Notes: generated by a model not told the origin, from the sequence alone. 64,000 nt of DNA from an uncultured Litoreibacter sp. (GCF_947487515.1 NZ_CANKWO010000001.1:558001-622000), one strand, 5' to 3'. Positions 46,033-55,371 are shown, numbered from the stretch's first letter. Program-made: numbers and translations.

Positions 46033-47407
46033 AACCATATTGGAAGTCGCGCGGGGGGCGCTGCTTCTGACACTTCCGTTTCTATTTGCAACTGACGCTT
46101 CGGGGCAAAGCTCGCGAGGTGAAATAACGGTGGTTGAAAGCCGGTCACTTGCGTTCTCACTGGTATCGCAAGGACAACCTGTGCCTGCGCGCGCAATTGC
46201 GCTTGCGCTGCTCAAACGGGATCCGAACGACATCAAGGCATTGCTCGTGTTGTCGCGTGCGGAGCGCTTGATGGGGAACCTGAAGGACGCAAAGCGCGCA
46301 GGAAAGCGAGCCTGGAAAACAGCTGATTCCTCGGGACATAAGTTTACTGCGGCCATGCTTACCGCGCAGGCGGTATCCTCAATGGACAACAAGTTGTCTG
46401 CCCAAATCTGGTTGCGCCGAGCAGCGCAAGTTGCCCCCAATGAGAAGCTTAAAGCCTCCGCTGTTCGTGACTTACGTTTTGTAAGAGGAAGCAGCCCTGT
46501 TTCCCTTAACTTCGACATCTCCGTAGCGCCTTCAAGCAACATCAATAACGGCTCAAAATCAGAGTTCATTGAAATTGCAGGGCTTCCGTTTGCGCTTAGC
46601 GGCGATGCTCAGGCACTGTCGGGCATAGAATACGCCTTTGGCTCTACTTTCTCTTATAAACTACCGACCCAAAACGACTGGAACCTCACTGCGGGTTTAT
46701 CGTTGTCGTCTCGTTTTTATACTTTGTCTTCCAGCGCAAAAGCCCTTGCGCCGGATGTAAGCGGCTCAGATTACGCATTTCAGGAAGTCACAGCCTCCCT
46801 GGTCGCCAGCAAACAGGATCGCGACAGAAAAGGTGCTACTAGCCTGCATGTTAAAGCAGGTCACAATTGGTATGGTGGATCCTCCCTCAGTCAGTTTGTC
46901 GAACTGGGGGCCAGTCGCCAACTCAGAGTCGGAAAAAGGTCATCTTTAGGCTTCAACCTTGGATTGCAGCGGCAATGGCGCCAAGACAGCGACCTTCGGT
47001 CTTCGGACGTTACCAATTTGTCAGTTACATGGGCTCATGCTCTGAACGGCGGTGGTGCTATTTGGGTAACCGGATACGCAAGTGACACGGCATCAGAATC
47101 AGCGGCAATTGCACATGGCAACTATGGCGCGACCATTCGATACACGCCCGCAAAGCCATTGTTTGCAGATACAAATCTGGAGCTTGCAATGGGGTATAGC
47201 GAGAAGGAATTTGACCGAGCCCAGTTTCCGTTTTCACGACGAGAGGACAAAACTGTGGATGCGTCAATAAAAGTGATTTTCAACGATCTGAATTACATGG
47301 GGTTTGCGCCAACGGCCGAATTGAATGCCAAACAGACAAGTTCAACGCTGGATCAATTCAGCCTTGAAGACATAGGCGTCAAACTTGGTCTTCGGTCGAC
47401 TTTCTGA
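46010..47407 (+). CDS. Slam (DUF560) surface lipoprotein assembly modifier
   Basis: 465 residues. Signal peptide (VARGALLLTLPFLFATDASG), then TPR-like helices at about 30-150 (RAIALALLKRDPNDIKALLV, LSRAERLMGNLKDAKRAGKR), then a C-terminal barrel of about 300 residues with alternating strands, ending in Phe as outer-membrane barrels do. The barrel start VAPSSNINNGSKSEF, then LPFALSGDAQALSG, is the DUF560 signature. It moves surface lipoproteins across the outer membrane in cooperation with the Bam/Lol pathways. The start is GTG 46010 or TTG 46022; neither has a clear site. It overlaps its substrate gene. Confidence 0.88.
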   Translation: MYFWLLNKTILEVARGALLLTLPFLFATDASGQSSRGEITVVESRSLAFSLVSQGQPVPARAIALALLKRDPNDIKALLVLSRAERLMGNLKDAKRAGKRAWKTADSSGHKFTAAMLTAQAVSSMDNKLSAQIWLRRAAQVAPNEKLKASAVRDLRFVRGSSPVSLNFDISVAPSSNINNGSKSEFIEIAGLPFALSGDAQALSGIEYAFGSTFSYKLPTQNDWNLTAGLSLSSRFYTLSSSAKALAPDVSGSDYAFQEVTASLVASKQDRDRKGATSLHVKAGHNWYGGSSLSQFVELGASRQLRVGKRSSLGFNLGLQRQWRQDSDLRSSDVTNLSVTWAHALNGGGAIWVTGYASDTASESAAIAHGNYGATIRYTPAKPLFADTNLELAMGYSEKEFDRAQFPFSRREDKTVDASIKVIFNDLNYMGFAPTAELNAKQTSSTLDQFSLEDIGVKLGLRSTF

Positions 47408-47477
47408 CATTAGCCTCCCTACCCCGCAAAACACCCGTCGCCTTGAACGTGTCTTAGGGGACTTCGTCCGGACACGT

Positions 47478-48299
47478 ATGCGCGGTGTATTGGGCGAGCT
47501 GTTCATGTTCGTCCTCAAACAAGGCTGGGCCGCCCTCTTCGGGGTGTTGTTTCTTGTGGCCATCATCGGCACCAAGCTGGTGTGGCAGGACGACTGGGCG
47601 CTGCAACGGTATGACGGGCTTTTCATTTTTGCCGTGACCACTCAAATTGCCATGCTCTACTTCAAGCTCGAAACTTGGGATGAAGCCCGCGTAATCTTGT
47701 TGTTCCACGTCACGGGCACAGCGATGGAGCTGTTCAAAATACGAATGGGATCATGGTCTTACCCAGAACCAGGCCTGTTCGTTCTGGGCGGCGTGCCTAT
47801 GTTTTCAGGCTTCATGTATGCGTCGATTGGCAGCTATATTGCGCGGGTGATCCGCATCTTTCACATGCGTTTCGCACCTTACCCGCCACTTTGGGTGACC
47901 TTCGTCTTTGGCACGGCCATTTACGTGAACTTCTTCGCCCATCACTACACAATCGACATTCGGATGGGGCTCTTTGCCGCCTCGTTGGTTCTTTTTGCGC
48001 GAACCCGCATCTGGTTTTACGTCGGCACAGAGCCGCGCTGGATGCCCATGCCCGTGGCCGCCTTTTTATGCGCCTTCATTGTCTGGATCGCTGAAAATGT
48101 CGGCACGATGACCGGCACTTGGATCTATGCGGGGCAATCTGCTTTGGAGATGGTCAGTTTTGCGAAGATGGGGTCATGGTATTTGCTGCTTTGGGTGGCA
48201 TTTGTGACCGTGACACTCGTGTCGCGTGGAGCATTGTCCCCGAATTCCGAACGCCCGCCCGCAAGGCCCTCGCCATCCGCGCCGGAGACGCTAAACTGA
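47478..48299 (+). CDS. DUF817 family integral membrane protein
   Basis: 273 residues from ATG 47478; about eight hydrophobic segments and the conserved FVLKQGWAALFGVLF, FKLETWDEARVILLFHVTGT-AMELFK, GVPMFSGFMYASIGSYIARV and HHYTIDIR. This is DUF817, of unknown function. The frame continues upstream to TTG 47385 (overlapping the Slam stop by 23 bp) and the extra residues (LERVLGDFVRTRMRGVLGEL) resemble family N-termini, so the longer form may be the real one. Confidence 0.85.
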   Translation: MRGVLGELFMFVLKQGWAALFGVLFLVAIIGTKLVWQDDWALQRYDGLFIFAVTTQIAMLYFKLETWDEARVILLFHVTGTAMELFKIRMGSWSYPEPGLFVLGGVPMFSGFMYASIGSYIARVIRIFHMRFAPYPPLWVTFVFGTAIYVNFFAHHYTIDIRMGLFAASLVLFARTRIWFYVGTEPRWMPMPVAAFLCAFIVWIAENVGTMTGTWIYAGQSALEMVSFAKMGSWYLLLWVAFVTVTLVSRGALSPNSERPPARPSPSAPETLN

Positions 48300-48325
48300 C
48301 GCAGATTTCGAAGTTAGGAGCCCCC

Positions 48326-48760
48326 ATGAAAATCGAATTCCTGCACACAATGGTGCGCGTCAAAGATTTGGATAAATCCATTGCGTTTTACAAAATGCTT
48401 GGCCTGATCGAGCGGCGTCGCATGGATCATGAAGCAGGTCGCTTCTCATTGATCTTCATGTGCCCCCCTGAGCAAGCCGACGGTCGCGCAGATGTTGAAC
48501 TGACCTACAATTGGGATGGGGACGATGCCCTGCCCGATGACAGCCGCCACTTCGGCCACCTCGCTTACCGCGTCGAGAACATCTACGAGATGTGCCAAAC
48601 ATTGATGGATGCAGGCATCACCATAAACCGCCCCCCACGTGACGGGCATATGGCCTTCATCCGCTCTCCTGACAATGTCTCTATTGAATTGCTACAGATG
48701 GACGAGCCGTTGCCCCCGCAAGAGCCATGGGCCTCGATGGAAAACACCGGCCACTGGTAG
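48326..48760 (+). CDS. gloA: Lactoylglutathione lyase (glyoxalase I)
   Basis: 144 residues. It converts the methylglyoxal-glutathione hemithioacetal to S-lactoylglutathione. The four metal ligands are placed as in E. coli GloA: His7 (FLHTMVRV), Glu58 (ADVELTYNW), His78 (HFGHLAYRV) and Glu121 (SIELLQ). AAGTTAGGAG gives the ribosome-binding site for ATG 48326. With glutathione reductase elsewhere in the window it fits thiol-dependent detoxification. Confidence 0.93.
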   Translation: MKIEFLHTMVRVKDLDKSIAFYKMLGLIERRRMDHEAGRFSLIFMCPPEQADGRADVELTYNWDGDDALPDDSRHFGHLAYRVENIYEMCQTLMDAGITINRPPRDGHMAFIRSPDNVSIELLQMDEPLPPQEPWASMENTGHW

Positions 48761-48808
48761 CACAAACATGCAAGCGGCCCGCGTTGTCGTGGGCCACTTG
48801 CTTCGCTA

Positions 48809-50230
48809 TTAGGCGGCGGCGCGCCTCACCGCGTCTTCTACAGCCGCGATAGCTGCCCGAATGTCTTGGCTGGTGGTGCGGTGGTTCACCAAAGCGGCGC
48901 GTAAACAACTGCGTCCCTTGATGACCGTTGTCGAGAACACCGCGTCGCCATTCAATTGCAACTGGGCCGCGATTTGATTGGCGTCGCCATGTTTCACATA
49001 GAGGCAACAGACATTGGAGGTCACCTCATAGGGTAGCTCCAGCACATCAGAGGCCCTGACCAGTTCAGCCATCAATGCCGCTTGCTTGCAGTTGTCGGTG
49101 ATCGACTTGGAAAAGGCCTCCTCCCCGATCGATTTGATCGCGGTCCAGACCTTGAGCGCGCGAAACCCGCGCGACAGCTCCAAGCCATAATCGCAAAACC
49201 ACAGATCACCGCCTCCGAGGCCCGCGTCTTGCTGCTCCAAGTAGCTGGGGCGGGATGTGAAACTGTTGATGTGCAAGCTGCGGTCATAGATCATGCAGGC
49301 CCCGCAGTCATAGGGAACAGACATCCACTTGTGGAAGTCGCAGGCAATAGAGTTTGCCCGCTCCATCCCCGTCGCAAGCTGCGCCCAAGGGGCCTCGGCC
49401 AAGCGCACCCAAAACCCGAAGGCCGCGTCTATATGCATCCAGATGTTTTGCGCCGCGCAGAAGTCGGCAATGTCCTGCAACGGATCGAAAGAGCCTGTAT
49501 TCACCGCCCCCGCGGTCCCCACAACAGCCAAAGGCACCCGCCCTTGCGCCCTATCCTCAGCGACGAGCTGCGCCAAAGACCCCATGTCCATCCGCATATC
49601 CGCGTCAGTGTCCACGGTGCGGATCGCATCTGATCCAAAGCCCAAGACCTCCAATGCCTTACCAATGCACGAATGCGTACCGCTGCGTACATAGACTGAC
49701 ACCGGAGGCAGCGATTGGATGCCAGTTTGGCGGACCTCATGGCCGAATTGCTTGTTGCAGGCGGCGCTCAACGCCAAAATTGTGGCTTGAGATGTGCCCG
49801 TCGTCAAAATCGCCGACGCTTGCTTTGGCAACCCCGATACCCCCAGCAGCCAGTCAAGCGCTGCGCGCTCCACCTCCATTGCGCCGTGGTCGCGACCACC
49901 GCAATTGCTGTTCATGGTAGCGGCAACCAATTCGGCCCCGACAGAGACCGGCAATCCGGCCCCATGCACCCAGCCGAAGAAACGCGGATGCGTGTTGCCC
50001 GTCGCATAGGGCATGATGTCTTGAACCAGTTGCTCCAGTGATTGCGCCGAGCCGACCCCAGTGGTGTCCGGATTGAGCGCCAGCCGATGTGCCATGTCTT
50101 TCGGCTTTGGCTGCCAAGGCAGTTCTCGGGCCGATTTCATCCGCTGCAAGCAATGGTCCATCAGGTCGTGCATTTCGCGGCTGAAGTCATCCCAGTTTTC
50201 TGGGTCTAGATGTGTGCCTTCGGACGTCAT
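48809..50230 (-). CDS. Group II pyridoxal-dependent decarboxylase
   Basis: 473 residues. PLP lysine in CDFHKWMSVPYDCGACMIYD; aspartate binding the cofactor ring in WMHIDAAFGFWVRLA; GNTHPRFFGWVHGAGLPVSV near the N-terminus. The group includes glutamate, aromatic amino acid and diaminobutyrate decarboxylases; the pocket does not show which. It is convergent with the glyoxalase gene, and an imperfect hairpin (48775-48806) between them may stop both transcripts. An amine product would fit the amine-handling genes at 22-29 kb, but that is inference. Confidence 0.9.
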   Translation of the reverse strand: MTSEGTHLDPENWDDFSREMHDLMDHCLQRMKSARELPWQPKPKDMAHRLALNPDTTGVGSAQSLEQLVQDIMPYATGNTHPRFFGWVHGAGLPVSVGAELVAATMNSNCGGRDHGAMEVERAALDWLLGVSGLPKQASAILTTGTSQATILALSAACNKQFGHEVRQTGIQSLPPVSVYVRSGTHSCIGKALEVLGFGSDAIRTVDTDADMRMDMGSLAQLVAEDRAQGRVPLAVVGTAGAVNTGSFDPLQDIADFCAAQNIWMHIDAAFGFWVRLAEAPWAQLATGMERANSIACDFHKWMSVPYDCGACMIYDRSLHINSFTSRPSYLEQQDAGLGGGDLWFCDYGLELSRGFRALKVWTAIKSIGEEAFSKSITDNCKQAALMAELVRASDVLELPYEVTSNVCCLYVKHGDANQIAAQLQLNGDAVFSTTVIKGRSCLRAALVNHRTTSQDIRAAIAAVEDAVRRAAA

Positions 50231-50365
50231 AACGGGCCTATTCGTAGGAAAGTGGTTGAAAAGATATCTAGGTCATGCGGCAAGCGTTGCGCAATGTGGC
50301 GCGGGCCATCTGGGGCCTACCATCACATTATCGCAAATCACGCGTCGCATAATCGCGATGCGGGG

Positions 50366-50719
50366 CTACACTGGGATCAATGCTGCCCCAATGCGCCGCC
50401 CCTCAGACAACAGCACGTTATAGGTGCGGCAGGCGGTGGGGGTAGCCATTAACTCTACACCGATTTCAGCCGCATCCAACGCGTTGCGCAAGGCGGCCGG
50501 AATATGGGTTATCTCCGCGCCCGTTCCGACAAACAGCACGTCCAACAGCTTGGCGCGGCTGAGGATTGTGTCGCGATCCTCAAAGCCGCCCCATGCAAAG
50601 CGCTCGGTCGGCAGCAGCAGAACCGGCCCCTCAATAATTTCACCCCCGACCCGAAAGAACCCCGGACCGTAGCTGTCGACCGGAGGAGCGGTGTCATAGG
50701 TGATTTCAGTTAGTTTCAT
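50366..50719 (-). CDS. Mth938-like domain protein (DUF498)
   Basis: 117 residues: VDSYGPGFFRVGGEIIEGPV, LLDVLFVGTGAEITHIPAAL and ELMATPTACRTYNVLLSEGR, the pattern of DUF498/Mth938-like proteins, including the human respiratory-complex assembly factor NDUFAF3. Its role in bacteria is unclear. It starts 4 bp after the TSUP gene and probably belongs to the yajC-secD-secF transcript, where this family is often found. Confidence 0.92.
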   Translation of the reverse strand: MKLTEITYDTAPPVDSYGPGFFRVGGEIIEGPVLLLPTERFAWGGFEDRDTILSRAKLLDVLFVGTGAEITHIPAALRNALDAAEIGVELMATPTACRTYNVLLSEGRRIGAALIPV

Positions 50720-50723
50720 GGCG

Positions 50724-51476
50724 TTAGTCCCAGATCGGTAAGCCCATTAGGATGGCTAGGGCGATTATGACATAGGCCGTCAGGCGATAAAACACCTCAA
50801 GGCGTGGGATGAAGATGGCTTGGCCCAGTTTTGCCCCGATGCCGTAGGGGATCAGCAACAACAAACCAAGCGCGATGGCGTCCGACGTCAACATACCTTG
50901 CAGCGCCATACTGGGAAGAAGCAACAGGCTGCTCACGGTCAAAAACACCAAAGAGTTTGCACGAACCTGCTTAACCGGCGCCGAGCTGCTGAGTTGAAAC
51001 AACAGCATCACCGGCCCCAACAGGCCCGTCGCCCCGCCAACAAAACCAGCCCCTGCCCCCACGCAAGCCTGTGTCGCGCGATAGGCTGACAACCGTTGAC
51101 GCCAACCGCTGACAAGCGCCGCCAGGGTCACTGCGGCAACAGCAAGCACCGCCCAACGCACATGGGTCACATCACTGCTGCGCAACACATAGATGCCCAC
51201 AGGCGCGCCCAGAACCGAAAAGCCAATCATCGTGAATACCGAACGCTTGTCCATTTGCCCCCATGCGCGCGGCACGAGTGTGACCAAGGACGCAAGAGCC
51301 GATACGGAAAAGGAGGCGACAGCCAGCTCCGGCACCCAAAAAATCGTGGCAACAGGCATGAAGATCAAAGCGGCACCGAACCCCGCAAAACCGTAGACGA
51401 CCCCCGCCACGACGGTGATAAAAGCGACCCAGCCCAAGCCCGGTTGGGCAAGGGCTGAGGTCAAAACATCAAGCAT
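50724..51476 (-). CDS. TSUP family transporter (TauE/SafE-like)
   Basis: 250 residues, about eight transmembrane helices: GVVYGFAGFGAALIFMPVAT at helix 1 and the repeated GFVGGATGLLGPVMLLF. TSUP proteins export or import sulfite, sulfoacetate or other organic sulfur anions; the substrate is open. It overlaps the end of secF by 8 bp, so it appears to be a later insertion in a Sec operon; in other roseobacters I recall DUF498 following secF directly. Confidence 0.92.
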   Translation of the reverse strand: MLDVLTSALAQPGLGWVAFITVVAGVVYGFAGFGAALIFMPVATIFWVPELAVASFSVSALASLVTLVPRAWGQMDKRSVFTMIGFSVLGAPVGIYVLRSSDVTHVRWAVLAVAAVTLAALVSGWRQRLSAYRATQACVGAGAGFVGGATGLLGPVMLLFQLSSSAPVKQVRANSLVFLTVSSLLLLPSMALQGMLTSDAIALGLLLLIPYGIGAKLGQAIFIPRLEVFYRLTAYVIIALAILMGLPIWD

Positions 51477-52437
51477 CTATGTTTGCGTATTGCCCGCCAG
51501 CGTTCGGATCCTTCTTGGACCAGTCGCGCTTCACCCCAAGGAACAGCAAAATCGTGGAGGCCACGAAGACCGAGCTATATGTACCCACGATAATGCCCCA
51601 GATCATGGCAAACACAAAGCCGCGGATCACATCGCCACCCAGCACAAACAGCGCAATCAGCGCCAAAAGTGTGGTCACAGATGTCATCATCGTGCGCGAC
51701 AGGGTTTCGTTGATCGACAGGTTCATAACCTCAGACAACAGCTTGGTCTTATACTTGCGCAGGTTCTCGCGAACACGGTCAAACACAACAACCGTGTCAT
51801 TGATCGAGTACCCGACGATAGTCAGCAAGGCGGCAATGATCGCAAGGTCAAACTTAATTTGCACCGCAGAAAAGATGCCCAACGTGAGGATCACGTCATG
51901 CACCAAAGCGGCCACGGCCCCCACGGCGAACTGCCACTCAAAACGCATCCAGATGTAGATCAGCACTGCCGTGATCGCCATAAGGACGGCGATTGCAGCG
52001 GTTCTGATCAGCTCACCAGACACCTTTGGCCCAACGGATTCGACGGAAGGGAACTTCATCTTTGGATCAAGCGTTCGCAGCGCTGTCTCCACTGCCGAGA
52101 CGGTTTCGCCAGTGACCGACTCGTCGCCCTCTTGCGCCTCAATGCGCACCATGGCGACGTTTTGATCGGCAGCAAAAGTTGGATCAAACACCTCGGTGAT
52201 TGAGATGTCGCCCAAGCCCGCAGGTTCCAACGCCAAACGGTAGGCAGCCACATCTACAGGCAAGGTGCTTTCGGTCCGGATGGTTGTGCCACCGCGAAAA
52301 TCGATGCCGTAGTTCAGGCCTTGCGTCAGGAAGGACGTCAAGCTGACCGCCACCATAATGACCGAGATACCCAGCCACATTTTCCATTTGCCAAAGAAGT
52401 CCCAAGACGTCTCGGAAGGTACAAGTTTCAAACGCAT
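51469..52437 (-). CDS. secF: SecF protein-export membrane protein
   Basis: 322 residues. Helix 1 and the SecF loop GLNYGIDFRGGTTIRTESTL, the periplasmic domain, then five helices with GYSINDTVVVFDRVRENLRK and TTLLALIALFVLGGDVIRGF. With SecD it uses the proton gradient to pull substrates out of SecYEG. Starts 4 bp after secD stop. Confidence 0.97.
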   Translation of the reverse strand: MRLKLVPSETSWDFFGKWKMWLGISVIMVAVSLTSFLTQGLNYGIDFRGGTTIRTESTLPVDVAAYRLALEPAGLGDISITEVFDPTFAADQNVAMVRIEAQEGDESVTGETVSAVETALRTLDPKMKFPSVESVGPKVSGELIRTAAIAVLMAITAVLIYIWMRFEWQFAVGAVAALVHDVILTLGIFSAVQIKFDLAIIAALLTIVGYSINDTVVVFDRVRENLRKYKTKLLSEVMNLSINETLSRTMMTSVTTLLALIALFVLGGDVIRGFVFAMIWGIIVGTYSSVFVASTILLFLGVKRDWSKKDPNAGGQYANIDA

Positions 52438-52441
52438 GGAA

Positions 52442-54112
52442 TTATACCTCTAACTTTTTGGGGCGACGGCGCTCGAACCAGAACACAATGAGCATTCGGG
52501 TCACATAGATCGCAGTGAACACAGAGGTCATGATGCCAAGCCCCAGCGTCACCGAGAAACCGCGCACCGGACCGGAGCCCATGACGAACAAGATCACGGC
52601 GACGATGAATGTGGTGATATTGGCGTCCAGAATGGCGGATAGGGCTTTCTCGTAGCCCAGTTCAATTGCGCGGGCTGGCCCTTTGGAGGTTTTCAACTCC
52701 TCGCGGATACGCTCGAACACCAGCACGTTGGCATCGACCGCCATACCGATGGTCAACACGATGCCCGCAATGCCCGGCAGAGTGAGCGTAGCACCGATCA
52801 AGGACAGAAGGCCGAAGATGAGGCCTACGTTGATGATCAACGCGATGTTGGCGAAGATGCCGAAAGTGCCGTAGCTGAGGAACATGAAGACCAGCACGCC
52901 GATAAAGGCCACGATGCAGGCGATTTTCCCCGCGTCGATGCTGTCTTGCCCAAGCTCTGGCCCGATGGTGCGTTCCTCTAGAAAGGTCATTTTGGCTGGC
53001 AATGCCCCAGCGCGCAGCAAGACGGCGAGATTGGTGGATTCCTCGACCGAGAAGTTACCGCTGATCTGGCCGGAGCCGCCAAGGATAGCTTCGCGGATTA
53101 CGGGGGCAGAGATTACTTCATTGTCCAGCACGATGGCGAAAGGTGCGCCGACGTTTTCGCTGGTGAAGAGGCCGAACTTGCGCCCGCCGGTTGAATCGAA
53201 GCGGAACGTCACGGACGGCTGCCCGTTTTGATCAAACGCAGGTTGTGCGTTGGCCAAGTCTTCGCCCGAGACAACCGGAGTTTTCTCGAGAATGTAGAAA
53301 GTGCCCTGCTCTTGCGGATCGATAGAAGGTGCTAGGAACTGGCGACCGGTGACCCGCTCATTCGGGTTGGATGTCCGTGAGACAACCGGATGAAAGCCCA
53401 GTTTGGCGGTTGTGCCAATCAGGCCTTTCAGTTCTGTCGCGGACCCAATGCCGGGCACCTGAATAAGAATGCGGCGCTCTCCTTGGCGCTGAATGGTGGG
53501 CTCGCGTGTGCCTGCTTCATCCACACGGCGGCGGATGATTTCCAGCGACTGTTGCATCGTGCGGTCGTCGGTGGCGACGCGCTCGGCCTCTGACAGGGTA
53601 ACGGTGATTACATCACCCTGCCCCGAGACCTCAATGTCGTTGCTTCCTGCCCCCGTCAGGCTGGCCACGGGGGTTGCCAGTCCACGTACAAGGCGCAAGG
53701 CCTCTTCCAACCCAGCAGGATTGGAAATCTTGAGCTTCAACTCACCGGATCCGGCGTTCTGGCGGCGTATGGTGCCTACAGTGTCGCGCGCATCCCGCAA
53801 GGTGTTGCGCACCTCGGGCCAAAAGCCATCCATGCGACTGTCATAGACATCTTCCACATTCACCTCAGCCAGCAAATGCGCCCCGCCCCGCAGGTCGAGG
53901 CCCAAATTGACCAGCCCAGACGGCAAGAAGCTAGGCCAGCCCGCGGCGTCAGCCGATAGCTCCGGAGAGGTGGTCGCGCCTGCGGCCAGCGCAGTTGTCG
54001 CGTCATTGTGCTTTTCTACCTGAGTGTAGAAACCGTTGGGCAGCGCAAGCGCTAACCCAACAAGCACCGTCAGCAGGATTACAACCCGCTGCCAGGAAGG
54101 CATCTGAAGCAT
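52442..54112 (-). CDS. secD: SecD protein-export membrane protein
   Basis: 556 residues. Domain order as usual: helix 1, GLDLRGGAHLLAEVNVEDV, the large periplasmic P1 region (REPTIQRQGERRILIQVPGI), and the C-terminal six-helix part with GIVLTIGMAVDANVLVFERI. Starts 3 bp after yajC. Partner of SecF and YajC. Confidence 0.97.
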   Translation of the reverse strand: MLQMPSWQRVVILLTVLVGLALALPNGFYTQVEKHNDATTALAAGATTSPELSADAAGWPSFLPSGLVNLGLDLRGGAHLLAEVNVEDVYDSRMDGFWPEVRNTLRDARDTVGTIRRQNAGSGELKLKISNPAGLEEALRLVRGLATPVASLTGAGSNDIEVSGQGDVITVTLSEAERVATDDRTMQQSLEIIRRRVDEAGTREPTIQRQGERRILIQVPGIGSATELKGLIGTTAKLGFHPVVSRTSNPNERVTGRQFLAPSIDPQEQGTFYILEKTPVVSGEDLANAQPAFDQNGQPSVTFRFDSTGGRKFGLFTSENVGAPFAIVLDNEVISAPVIREAILGGSGQISGNFSVEESTNLAVLLRAGALPAKMTFLEERTIGPELGQDSIDAGKIACIVAFIGVLVFMFLSYGTFGIFANIALIINVGLIFGLLSLIGATLTLPGIAGIVLTIGMAVDANVLVFERIREELKTSKGPARAIELGYEKALSAILDANITTFIVAVILFVMGSGPVRGFSVTLGLGIMTSVFTAIYVTRMLIVFWFERRRPKKLEV

Positions 54113-54115
54113 TTG

Positions 54116-54436
54116 TTAGCTCGCTGGTTCGGTTTTATTGATCACGGATGCCAAGGTAGATTTGATCACGCGAATTTTCACACCTTCCGCGATTTCGACT
54201 TCCACTTCGCCGTCATCTTTGACCTTGGAGATTTTCCCAACGACACCGCCTTGGGTGATCACTTGGTCGCCGCGGCGCACTGCATTTACCATCGCCTGAT
54301 GGTCTTTAAGCTTCTTTTGCTGCGGGCGGATCAACAAGAAATACATGATCCCGAAAATCAAGATCAACGGGATGAATTGGGTAAATGTGCTAGCGGCGCC
54401 TCCGGCGGCCTGTGCGTAGGCAGGTGTGACGAACAT
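54116..54436 (-). CDS. yajC: YajC, preprotein translocase accessory subunit
   Basis: 106 residues. One N-terminal membrane helix (LIPLILIFGIMYFLLIRPQQ) and the soluble RGDQVITQGGVVGKISKVKD domain typical of YajC. First gene of yajC-secD-secF-TSUP-DUF498. The promoter must lie in the 146-bp gap shared with the divergent orphan gene. Confidence 0.96.
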   Translation of the reverse strand: MFVTPAYAQAAGGAASTFTQFIPLILIFGIMYFLLIRPQQKKLKDHQAMVNAVRRGDQVITQGGVVGKISKVKDDGEVEVEIAEGVKIRVIKSTLASVINKTEPAS

Positions 54437-54535
54437 CTGCAGTCCTTTTGTTTGTGGGCCGTGAGCGGCCTTTGTCAGTTGCGGGGCACCCTATCGCCGC
54501 CACGCATGAGGCGCAACGGGGATAGTAGCCTTCGA

Positions 54536-54552
54536 CCAATGTGATATATTGG
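54536..54552. promoter_or_regulatory. Inverted repeat ahead of an orphan gene
   Basis: CCAAT (54536-54540) and ATTGG (54548-54552) with a 7-nt AT-rich centre (GTGATAT), 30 bp before the orphan gene start and upstream of yajC on the other strand. It could be an operator or part of a promoter; short arms limit confidence. Confidence 0.3.
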
Positions 54553-54582
54553 TTTTTTATTTTGAGATTTAAAGGACATGGG

Positions 54583-55290
54583 ATGGCAGATTTCACCACC
54601 GAGAGCATTTACCGTTGCCGCCCACAGGATGCAGCGTTACTTGCACACGCGGAAGACCTAGACGCGAGATATGACGCCCTTACCGAAGTTCATAATAACG
54701 CAAGCCAACGCGTGGAGTTTCTAGGTTACAATCATGACCACGAAACTCACCTTCAAGAGTTTTTTCAGATGTACATTCTGGATGAACCCGTCTCACTGCA
54801 CGAATACGCCATATATCCTTTGATCCATTTCCGTGTTGTCAAATCCGGCGAAGTCGTCAACCAAGCAAATACTGTGCTCGATTTAATTGCCAGAATTCAC
54901 CACGATCCGACCCCCATAATTTCTTCCCTTAAGGAGCGCATGCAAAAGATCGCGGCCTACTTTGAGGGCGCCGTCGCCGCCCCAAACCAAGACCCCTTCA
55001 TGTTACAAGAACACCAAAGGGGCTTGGCGAGTTCGAAACAAGCGTTGGAACAATTCCACCTGACCGCCGACGACATTCGCACGGTCTACACGCTTTCAGT
55101 GATACGCGGGTCTTATTCAGAAGAAAGGCCTGAACAGCTAAAAGAAATGGACGCGCGTATTTCCCCTCGTCATCCAGTTATCGGCTCTCTTGCCCGATCT
55201 TTTGGCTTCCTTAAGACAATCGTTGCAACCTATGAGGACGCCGCTGATGCCGGAGAGGCCATCGTACATTTACAGACCTATGGAACTTGA
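54583..55290 (+). CDS. Orphan hypothetical protein
   Basis: 235 residues, no family recognised. Predicted soluble and helical; the chain is rich in His and acidic residues, e.g. NHDHETHLQEFFQMYI, ARIHHDPTPIISSLKERMQK and a late MDARISPRHPVIGSLARSFG. ATG 54583 has AAAGGA at 6-nt spacing; the frame is open to 54541. It lies alone between divergent yajC and co-directional serS and its codon use looks somewhat AT-richer than its neighbours. Confidence 0.72.
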   Translation: MADFTTESIYRCRPQDAALLAHAEDLDARYDALTEVHNNASQRVEFLGYNHDHETHLQEFFQMYILDEPVSLHEYAIYPLIHFRVVKSGEVVNQANTVLDLIARIHHDPTPIISSLKERMQKIAAYFEGAVAAPNQDPFMLQEHQRGLASSKQALEQFHLTADDIRTVYTLSVIRGSYSEERPEQLKEMDARISPRHPVIGSLARSFGFLKTIVATYEDAADAGEAIVHLQTYGT

Positions 55291-55371
55291 AGCCTCACAC
55301 GCACTTCCCCCCCCAACAAAAACCGGTCATAAGCCCCACATATAACGTAAACCTACAAGAGGACGATCCCC

